Source: Candidatus Dadabacteria bacterium RIFCSPHIGHO2_12_FULL_53_21 (GTDB taxonomy: Bacteria > Desulfobacterota_D > UBA1144 > Nemesobacterales > UBA2774). Taken from it: a stretch of 7,644 bases of DNA. The notes under the pieces were generated by a model, which saw only the letters and a list, made by a program, of their open reading frames with translations, did no database searches and was not told the DNA's origin. The first letter of the stretch is position 1; the number at the start of each line of letters is the position of its first letter. Location of the stretch: NCBI GenBank assembly GCA_001775255.1, contig MFCJ01000159.1, forward strand, positions 5,670 through 13,313. Direction: 5' to 3'. Shown here piece after piece: positions 1 through 5,083 of the stretch. Both the position numbers and the translations under genes were made by a program.

Positions 1-458
1 GCCATGACGACCACCTTCTTCACGCTGTCGAGTATCTTGTCGAACTCCATCGCGCGCCTTATGTTCTTCACGTAATGGATCCCTTCCAAGTCGATGCCGG
101 GTATCTCGGGCTTCTCGTATTCGAACCCCGTAGCGATTATCAAACGGTCCCAGGGGAACTTGTCGGCGCCCACGCTCACCGTGCGCCCCTCGAGGTCGAT
201 AGCGGTCACGGCGGTCTTAAGCCTCAAGTCTATGCCTATGGAGGCGTAGTGCTCGGACGTCTGGAGGAAGAGGCGTTCAAAGTCGGGTATCTCCTTTCCG
301 AGCACGAACGGTATACCGCACGGGCTGTAGGCCACGTCCTCGTATTCCGTGAATACGGTAACGGACGCGCCGGGGGCTACAGACTTCGACGTGGACGCGG
401 CCGATATGCCGCCCGCGCCGCCTCCTATTATGATTATCCGCAAATTATCATTGCTCAT
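1..458 (-). CDS. FAD-dependent pyridine nucleotide-disulfide oxidoreductase, CoA-disulfide reductase/NADH oxidase-like (3' part off the window)
   Basis: Reading the minus strand from the ATG at 458 gives an open frame of 152 residues that runs off the left edge, so only the N-terminal third is visible. Residues 7-21 form a Rossmann FAD-binding strand and glycine loop (GGGAGG at 12-17). Residues 44-51 read YSPCGIPF, with C47 where CoA-disulfide reductases and NADH oxidases carry a single redox cysteine. Residues 105-111 (RLIIATG) are the second conserved FAD-family motif. Known members use NAD(P)H to reduce CoA disulfide, persulfides, polysulfide or O2; the substrate here is unknown. The start is supported by a Shine-Dalgarno-like AAGGGGTG at 473-466, 7 nt upstream. 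It lies 118 bp after the radical SAM stop on the same strand, so it may be cotranscribed. It does not look like the MSMEG_0569-type flavoprotein of Nit1 clusters, so a functional link to the neighbours is uncertain. Confidence 0.85.
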   Translation of the reverse strand, partial: MSNDNLRIIIIGGGAGGISAASTSKSVAPGASVTVFTEYEDVAYSPCGIPFVLGKEIPDFERLFLQTSEHYASIGIDLRLKTAVTAIDLEGRTVSVGADKFPWDRLIIATGFEYEKPEIPGIDLEGIHYVKNIRRAMEFDKILDSVKKVVVM

Positions 459-576
459 CCGGTTTCACCCCTTAACGTCTCGTTATAAATTTGTCCCGCC
501 CGGAGGGCATAGACGCCCGCCGTGCGGTCAATCCCGCTATATCGCGGCAATAATCCGGCTCCGGGCATAAAGCCCT

Positions 577-1710
577 TTAACTCACGCCGATCTGCTTCGT
601 AAACTTTTTAAACCTGACCCCGTTTGCGCCCGCTGAGTTTTCGAAATCGTGGAGCGCGGAACACTCTCCGCAGCTGACGCACCCTGCTTTGCTGTTTTTC
701 GCGGCCCCGTCGTATTTCGCCAGTATCTTCGCCGCTTCTGTGTAGACGTACTCCATTATCTCGGGCCCGGGCGGCGCGATGTTCTCCATCGGCGTACCCG
801 ATATGGGCCTGAACGGGACTATGAACGGGTAAACCCCTATCTCGGCACATAGAGCGGCCCCTTCGATCACGGTCTCTATCCTCTCGCCGAGCCCGACCAG
901 TATGTACGTGCTGACCTGCCATCTCCCGAACACCCTTACTGCCTCCTTCCAGGCCGCGATGTACTTGTCTAGCCCGATCTTCGCCTTCCCCGGCGTGATA
1001 GTCCTGAACACGTCGGGGTCGAAGGTCTCTATATGCACGCCGAGCGTATCCACGCCCGCATCCCTGAGCCTCTCAAGCCACGAGAGGTCTTCAGGCGGTA
1101 TTATTTGCAGCTGTATCGGGAGGCCGGTCGCGCTCTTCACCTCGCGGCAAATCTCCGCGTACTTCGCGAGCGCCTTCTCCTCGTCGGGGGCGACCCCCGA
1201 CGTGAACACGACGTTCGTTATGCCGTCTAGCTCCTTGGCGAGCGTCAGGGTCTCGACGAGGCTCCTGGCGTTCTTGAATCCGACTGTGCTCCTGTCCTTG
1301 AGGGTGAGCTCGATGCCGCAGAACTTGCACCTCCTCTCGTCTTCCCAGAAATCGCACGTCTGGAGGAGAGTGGTCGCGAACGTCGTAGGGCAGTGGAGGA
1401 GCCCTATGCGCTGCATCGGGATGCCGGCCGAAGTCTTGTGCTCCTGGAACCTGGGGCCCTTCTCCATCAGCTCCACCTGCGCTACCGCGACCCCGTCCCT
1501 GAATATCCAGTACTCCCCGTTTATCTGATCCAGATGATAGGGAGATGAGCTGACGAAACCGCCGACTACCGGAATGTTCGCCTCGCCGCCCGAAAGGATC
1601 TTCAGGTGGATTCCGCCGGTAGGCCCTGCGCCCCCGCTTCTGACATCTTTAGTATCGGGAATCCTTAACCCGTAACTCTGCAACTCCACTTTAAGGGTTC
1701 TTGAATCCAT
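577..1710 (-). CDS. Radical SAM protein, MSMEG_0568 (Nit1 cluster, NitD-like) family
   Basis: A 377-residue protein that I recognise as the radical SAM member of the Nit1/Nit1C nitrilase cluster (MSMEG_0568 / Synechocystis sll0785 type). The N-terminus carries the family-like QSYGLRI (11-17) and GGAGPTGG (26-33) segments. The likely iron-sulfur site is C119, C128 and C131, with CKFC at 128-131, a CX8CX2C spacing instead of the classical CX3CX2C. Downstream come barrel-like strands: NVVFTSGVAP (166-175), LPIQLQIIPPE (197-207), GVHIETF (224-230) and STYILVGLGE (267-276). A C-terminal C344, C347, C350 triad could hold a second metal centre. The chemistry of the family is unknown to me. The ATG at 1710 is preceded by AAAGGGGG (1724-1717) with 6 nt spacing. 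A 134-bp spacer separates it from the Sll0783-like gene, so transcription may be continuous or start in the spacer. No nitrilase lies next to it, unlike the usual clusters. Confidence 0.9.
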   Translation of the reverse strand: MDSRTLKVELQSYGLRIPDTKDVRSGGAGPTGGIHLKILSGGEANIPVVGGFVSSSPYHLDQINGEYWIFRDGVAVAQVELMEKGPRFQEHKTSAGIPMQRIGLLHCPTTFATTLLQTCDFWEDERRCKFCGIELTLKDRSTVGFKNARSLVETLTLAKELDGITNVVFTSGVAPDEEKALAKYAEICREVKSATGLPIQLQIIPPEDLSWLERLRDAGVDTLGVHIETFDPDVFRTITPGKAKIGLDKYIAAWKEAVRVFGRWQVSTYILVGLGERIETVIEGAALCAEIGVYPFIVPFRPISGTPMENIAPPGPEIMEYVYTEAAKILAKYDGAAKNSKAGCVSCGECSALHDFENSAGANGVRFKKFTKQIGVS

Positions 1711-1736
1711 AACGTGCCCCCTTTGATTGGTTAGAC

Positions 1737-1744
1737 AAAAAAAA
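1737..1744 (-). other. T8 tract in the leader of the radical SAM gene
   Basis: The minus strand shows eight consecutive T residues 26 nt before the radical SAM start codon. Just upstream is GCCTGCAAGC, which forms only a very weak stem, so I do not call an intrinsic terminator. It could mark a slippage or attenuation point or be incidental. The rest of the 1711-1844 spacer holds a 6-bp inverted repeat (TATCCG at 1779-1784, CGGATA at 1791-1796) and the stop-codon hairpin described separately; I see no convincing promoter. Confidence 0.3.
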
Positions 1745-1826
1745 CGCTTGCAGGCTCACCCTTACAAACCTCAAGATCTATCCGCCTGTACGGATATAAA
1801 GATAACGCCTCACAGCCGAATGGAAA

Positions 1827-1850
1827 GTATAAAGTCCGAAAACCTTATAC
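1827..1850 (-). other. AU-rich RNA hairpin spanning the stop codon of the Sll0783-like gene
   Basis: In the sense of transcription the arms are GTATAAGGT (1850-1842) and ACTTTATAC (1835-1827). They pair over nine positions with one G-U wobble, around a six-base loop TTTCGG (1841-1836). The TAA stop (1847-1845) lies inside the left arm. The hairpin is followed by TTTCC, too poor a U tract for a strong terminator. It may act as a partial terminator or a 3'-end stabiliser separating the Sll0783-like message from the radical SAM message. Confidence 0.45.
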
Positions 1851-2336
1851 AGTCCAGGTGTTGAATATCATGGCTCCCGCCCTGTGGTGCTCGATAACGA
1901 TGTCGAGTATGTCCGTCGGGTGGATCGGTATTACGCCCTCGATGAAGTTCGACTCGTTCTGGCCGAGGAGCGCAGCCGCCGAGAAACGGCACGCCAGGAC
2001 TTTAATGCCTTCGCTCAGCATCCTGTTGACGAGGTTCGGGTAGAGCTGTATGCCGGCGCCGTAACCGTCGTCCCCGACGTTCGGCCAGCCCCTGTAAACG
2101 GGGATGCCCGACGCAGGGCCGTAGAACAGCACGGTCACTTCGTACCCCTTCTTCTTTGTCCTTATCGCCGTCAGCATATTGATGCCGGCTACCGAGCCCT
2201 CGTAAGGGACCGAGTGAATGAGGAATAAAGCCTTCTCGCCCGGTTTCGCCTTGTGGTCCGGATAGAGCTTCTCCTCGTAATTAACTAATGCCTTACCCTT
2301 CTCGGGCCTGTCCGCTTTTACTCTGTCTACAGCCAT
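1845..2336 (-). CDS. MSMEG_0572/Sll0783-family nitrogen starvation response protein (NitB-like)
   Basis: A small soluble protein of 163 residues, full length for this family. Recognisable family segments are VKADRPEKG (6-14), a NYEEKLYPDHKAKPGEKAL stretch (19-37), HSVPYEGS (41-48), GYEVTVLFYGP (64-74), ACRFSAAALLG with C116 (115-125), and IHPTDILDI (138-146) near the C-terminus. The alternating strand-helix pattern suggests a DsrE-like fold; that is my inference. Synechocystis Sll0783 is strongly induced by nitrogen starvation and needed for normal polyhydroxybutyrate accumulation, and homologues are the small first protein of Nit1C clusters, but no biochemical reaction is established to my knowledge. 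There is no signal peptide or membrane segment. The ATG at 2336 has the best ribosome binding site in the window, AGGAGG at 2351-2346, set inside a perfect inverted repeat. The gene has its own 194-bp leader with a TATAAT box, so it may head a separate transcription unit with the radical SAM gene. Confidence 0.88.
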   Translation of the reverse strand: MAVDRVKADRPEKGKALVNYEEKLYPDHKAKPGEKALFLIHSVPYEGSVAGINMLTAIRTKKKGYEVTVLFYGPASGIPVYRGWPNVGDDGYGAGIQLYPNLVNRMLSEGIKVLACRFSAAALLGQNESNFIEGVIPIHPTDILDIVIEHHRAGAMIFNTWTV

Positions 2337-2338
2337 TG

Positions 2339-2359
2339 TAAATTACCTCCTGTAATTTA
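2339..2359 (-). promoter_or_regulatory. Perfect 8-bp inverted repeat enclosing the ribosome binding site of the Sll0783-like gene
   Basis: The arms are TAAATTAC (2339-2346 on the plus strand) and GTAATTTA (2352-2359), exact reverse complements separated by the five bases CTCCT. On the message, the Shine-Dalgarno core AGGAG is the loop of an eight-base-pair AU-rich hairpin ending 2 nt before the start codon. It could be a dimeric repressor's DNA operator, or an RNA structure that tunes translation. The XRE/cupin protein encoded upstream is a candidate binder by location only. Confidence 0.55.
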
Positions 2360-2373
2360 TTTAGAATTAAACT

Positions 2374-2398
2374 CCGGGGCTTGCGCCCCGGGCTTTTT
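2374..2398. other. GC-rich stem-loop with a GNRA loop on the minus strand and a T5 tract on the plus strand
   Basis: CCGGGGC (2374-2380) and GCCCCGG (2385-2391) form a perfect seven-pair stem around four bases. Read on the minus strand the loop is GCAA, a GNRA tetraloop. Read on the plus strand the stem is followed by GC and five T residues (2394-2398), the look of a short intrinsic terminator for rightward transcription, although no rightward gene is visible here. In the leftward message it sits about 40 nt upstream of the Sll0783-like start codon, so a leader structure is equally possible. Confidence 0.5.
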
Positions 2399-2444
2399 CT
2401 CGATGTTATGCCCGGATTATTCCCAACTCCCTTAACCCCATCAT

Positions 2445-2450
2445 ATTATA
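2445..2450 (-). promoter_or_regulatory. Candidate -10 box (TATAAT) for the Sll0783-like gene
   Basis: The minus strand reads TATAAT from 2450 to 2445, an exact match to the sigma-70 -10 consensus, in an AT-rich island (about 2441-2475) of a GC-rich region. No good -35 lies at the right distance: the hexamer 17 bp upstream is TTCGAT, and TTGATT is only 12 bp away. If used, the transcript would start near 2438 with a leader of roughly 100 nt containing the GNRA hairpin and the palindromic ribosome binding site. Confidence 0.35.
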
Positions 2451-2491
2451 AAACACAAACTTAATCAATCGAATCGGCATATCTCCCTACC

Positions 2492-2517
2492 GCCGGGCGC
2501 TCCGGGAGCCCGCCGGC
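2492..2517 (-). other. GC-rich hairpin just after the carbamate kinase stop codon
   Basis: The outer arms GCCGG (2492-2496) and CCGGC (2513-2517) and the inner arms GCTC (2499-2502) and GAGC (2506-2509) can form an imperfect stem-loop with an internal loop. It begins 13 nt after the carbamate kinase stop. No T tract follows on the minus strand, so it is not a standard intrinsic terminator. It may protect the 3' end of the upstream message or simply be GC-rich sequence. Confidence 0.3.
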
Positions 2518-2530
2518 TTCCGTGTAATTC

Positions 2531-3469
2531 TCACTGCGTTATCTCGGTCCCGCCCTTTCCGTTGATGGCGGCGTCCATCTTCTCTGCCGAGGTAATGACC
2601 GCCTTCCTCCCGCCCGCGCGGAGGAAGCTGATTGCGGCTTCGATCTTGGGCCCCATGCTCCCCGGAGGGAAATGCCCTTCCGTGTTATACCGCTCGGCTT
2701 CTTCGAGCGTGATCCTGGAAAGGAGCTTCTCCTCGGGCTTACCGAAATTTATAGCTACCTTTTCGACCGGAGTGATGAGGACGAGTATCTCAGCCCCTAT
2801 GAGCGTCGCGAGCTTCTGTGCGGCGAAGTCCTTGTCGATTACAGCGGCTATTCCCTTGAGCTGCCCCTTCTTGTCCCTCAAAACCGGGATGCCGCCCCCT
2901 CCGCACGCGATCACGACGTAACCCCTGTCCGCCATTTCCGAGATTTCCCTTTTTTCCACTATATCGATCGGCCTGGGGGAGGGCACGACGCGCCTGTATC
3001 CGCGCCCCGAGTCCTCCTTCATCACCCAGCCCTCCCTCTTCCGCAAGTTCCTGCTCTCCTCCTCGGTGAAGAAGGGGCCGATGAATTTCGTCGGGTTCTT
3101 GAACGCCGGGTCGTCTTCGGAGACAACGACCTGCGTCACGAACGCGACGGTCGGGTTGCTCATCTTCTTTTCCGTGAACAGGTTCCTTAGCCTCTGCTCG
3201 ATCATGTACCCGATCTGCCCCTGCGTCATCGCGTTACAGACGTCGAGCGGCATGGGCGGTATCGACGAGGAAAGGGACTCCTGCTGCATGAGGAAATTCC
3301 CCACCTGGGGGCCGTTCCCGTGCGTTATTACGACCCTGTAACCCATATCGAAAAGGCCCATGAGTTTCCTGCACATCTGATCGGTCTTCATCATCTGCTC
3401 TACGTAAGTGCTCTTGCCTTTATGGTCCATCAGGGCGTTACCCCCGAAGGCTACTACTGCTGTCTTCAT
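2531..3469 (-). CDS. arcC: Carbamate kinase
   Basis: A full-length carbamate kinase of 312 residues, an amino acid kinase-fold cytoplasmic enzyme. In the catabolic direction it converts carbamoyl phosphate and ADP into ATP and carbamate, which decays to ammonia and CO2. Signature segments run in order: FGGNAL (8-13), THGNGPQVG (49-57) for phosphate binding, DVCNAMTQGQIGY (76-88), EDSGRGYRRVVPSPRP (152-167), ACGGGGIPV (188-196), VIDKDFAAQKLA (210-221) and FPPGSMGPKIEA (267-278). None is missing, so it should be active. The ATG at 3469 has AGGGGGA upstream with about 4 nt spacing, and only 16 bp separate it from the fdrA-like stop, so the two are almost certainly cotranslated. That pairing mirrors the E. 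coli allantoin locus, where the kinase uses the carbamoyl phosphate released by AllFGH. An arginine-deiminase role is less likely because no arcA or arcB lies nearby. Confidence 0.96.
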   Translation of the reverse strand: MKTAVVAFGGNALMDHKGKSTYVEQMMKTDQMCRKLMGLFDMGYRVVITHGNGPQVGNFLMQQESLSSSIPPMPLDVCNAMTQGQIGYMIEQRLRNLFTEKKMSNPTVAFVTQVVVSEDDPAFKNPTKFIGPFFTEEESRNLRKREGWVMKEDSGRGYRRVVPSPRPIDIVEKREISEMADRGYVVIACGGGGIPVLRDKKGQLKGIAAVIDKDFAAQKLATLIGAEILVLITPVEKVAINFGKPEEKLLSRITLEEAERYNTEGHFPPGSMGPKIEAAISFLRAGGRKAVITSAEKMDAAINGKGGTEITQ

Positions 3470-3485
3470 AAGTTCCCCCTGTTTA

Positions 3486-5039
3486 TTACTCTCTCCCCCC
3501 GGCCGCTATCCAGCCCGCGGCCCTCGACGCAAGGGCGTTCGTCGGAAAGACCATCACGCCTTCTTTCCTGAGCTTCTCCTCCTGGGCGCTGAGCCCCTGC
3601 GGGTCACGTTCAGTCCCGCACACGTGTGCGACGTATGCGACAGAGCGCCCCTTTTTCCGGGCAGCCGCCTTCGCCGCCCTTATCGCCGGCAGGAGGTCCC
3701 CCGCCGGGTCGGGGCTCGCCACGTAGCCGAGCACGACGTCGAAGAGTATTACGGCGACGTCGGGCTTCGCGGCTTCGTTTATAAGCCTTTCGCTCCGGAG
3801 CGTCGCGTCTATCATCGGGTGCGGGCGTCCGACCGTGAATTCCTCTTCCCCCAGATCGACGCACGTGTTGCCCATGCTGACGTTCGAGTCTTTTAGCCTG
3901 TTTTTCTTGTTGAGCGGCGCGTTCGAATAAATGTCCCCGAGTGTCTGTGTGAGTATCTGCTGCGCCTCGTAGCAGAGCGTACCTCCCGAGAAGATCCCCC
4001 TCAGGTAACGCTGTCCGCGCTTCTGAGCGCGGACGTATTTCCCGGCCTGCCTCTTCCAGTTCTTCCCCGGGGCGGGTGTATATTTCTTACCGTTCCCGTT
4101 TACGAGGCCGAGCGCCGAATGCGCGGCTTCTTCGAGCGTCGATACGAGTTTGATCTTTTCGTCATCGGGCGCGCGCATATCATGCCCGAGGAAGCATACG
4201 ACTGCCGGCTTTCCCGTCTCGCCTATCGCGGCGAGTATCCTTTCCGCTACCTTTTTCGAAGGCGGCTTCGAGACGACAAGCAATACTTTAGTGTTATTAT
4301 CGCGACTCAGTATCCCGAGCGCGGCGAGCGTCATTATCCCGCCCACTTCCTCCGACAGGTCCCTTCCCCCGACCCCTATCGCGTGCGTTATGCCCGAGCC
4401 CGAGTTGCTTATGAGGCTCGTCACCTCCTGCAAGCCGGTCCCGGCGGCGGCGATCACGCCTATAGGCCCTCTCTCTATCACGTTCGCGAACCCGAGCCCC
4501 GTGCCGTTTATTATCGCCGTGCCGCAGCCCGGGCCCATAACCAGGAGCCCGCGCCCTGACGCCCTTCTCTTTACCTCTATTTCTTCTTCCAGAGTTACGT
4601 TGTCGCTGAATAAGAAAGTGTGAAGCCCCTTCTCTATGGCCTTCGAGACCTCGAGCTTCGCGTATTCGCCCGGCACCGAAATGAGGGCGATATTAGCCCC
4701 CGGAAGGACGTTGAGCGCAGAGTCGAGGCCCTTGACCGCCTCGGCCGCCCCTCCCCTGGAAGCGCCGGCCGGGACCAGGAGTGAATCGAGCATGCCTATC
4801 GCCTCGCGAGCTTTCGACTCCGATTCCGCGTCGACCGCAACGATGAGGTCGTTCGCGCCCTCCGATTCAGGGACCCCCGCGATGAGCCCCGCTTCCCCGA
4901 GCATTTTCAGATTGGCTTCGGTCGCCATTATCGCCGAGGCCTTTTTTATACCGGGAAGCGCGCCGAGCTTTCGGCTAAGCTGCATGAGCTTGAGCGAGTC
5001 CTGATAGTGATTCTTTTTAACGACACTGGCTATCGCCAT
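3486..5039 (-). CDS. fdrA: FdrA/AllF-like protein (oxamate carbamoyltransferase subunit homologue; succinyl-CoA synthetase-like fold)
   Basis: A 517-residue protein of the FdrA family (E. coli FdrA/AllF is about 555). An N-terminal ~110-residue domain precedes a succinyl-CoA synthetase alpha-like region: LISVPGEYA (119-127), a nucleotide-binding-type MGPGCGTAIING (168-179), IGVIAAAGTGLQEV (193-206) and GVGGRDLSEEVGG (222-234). The second half has ligase-like segments: GIFSGGTLCYEAQ (348-360), GRPHPMID (404-411), FDVVLGYVASPDPAG (433-447) and HVCGTERDP (472-480). The phosphohistidine loop (GHAGA) of true succinyl-CoA synthetases is not seen where expected after PAVVCFLGHD (278-287), so it is probably not a CoA ligase. 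In E. coli, AllF with AllG and AllH forms oxamic transcarbamylase (oxalurate plus phosphate to oxamate and carbamoyl phosphate). The ATG at 5039 follows AAGGGA with about 7 nt spacing. The DUF1116 gene ends 44 bp upstream and carbamate kinase begins 16 bp downstream, which supports a carbamoyl phosphate role. Confidence 0.9.
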   Translation of the reverse strand: MAIASVVKKNHYQDSLKLMQLSRKLGALPGIKKASAIMATEANLKMLGEAGLIAGVPESEGANDLIVAVDAESESKAREAIGMLDSLLVPAGASRGGAAEAVKGLDSALNVLPGANIALISVPGEYAKLEVSKAIEKGLHTFLFSDNVTLEEEIEVKRRASGRGLLVMGPGCGTAIINGTGLGFANVIERGPIGVIAAAGTGLQEVTSLISNSGSGITHAIGVGGRDLSEEVGGIMTLAALGILSRDNNTKVLLVVSKPPSKKVAERILAAIGETGKPAVVCFLGHDMRAPDDEKIKLVSTLEEAAHSALGLVNGNGKKYTPAPGKNWKRQAGKYVRAQKRGQRYLRGIFSGGTLCYEAQQILTQTLGDIYSNAPLNKKNRLKDSNVSMGNTCVDLGEEEFTVGRPHPMIDATLRSERLINEAAKPDVAVILFDVVLGYVASPDPAGDLLPAIRAAKAAARKKGRSVAYVAHVCGTERDPQGLSAQEEKLRKEGVMVFPTNALASRAAGWIAAGGRE

Positions 5040-5083
5040 AATAGTTCCCTTACTAATCTCTAATCTGTCCCGCGTCCCTGATA

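Noticed and set aside
75..488. Open frames of 137 and 73 residues on the plus strand
   Set aside because: They lie antisense to the flavoprotein, whose FAD motifs and ribosome binding site are clear; their translations resemble no family and are arginine- and tyrosine-rich, as expected of shadow frames.
459..576. Promoter (TTGACC followed by a TATGCC-like box) before the flavoprotein gene
   Set aside because: The -10 candidate matches poorly and the spacing is wrong; nothing in this 118-bp gap is better than chance apart from the ribosome binding site.
902..1528. A 208-residue plus-strand open frame opposite the radical SAM gene
   Set aside because: Serine- and leucine-rich antisense translation with no recognisable motif; the minus-strand frame has a full radical SAM domain.
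1737..1760. Intrinsic terminator at the T8 tract before the radical SAM gene
   Set aside because: The sequence preceding the T tract cannot form a stable stem of five or more pairs, and termination there would silence the radical SAM gene 26 nt downstream.
2338..2360. NtcA-type site (GTA, eight bases, TAC) at the palindrome, suggested by nitrogen control of Sll0783
   Set aside because: The GTA and TAC elements are not at the required spacing, and NtcA is cyanobacterial; the repeat has 8-bp arms and a 5-base spacer.
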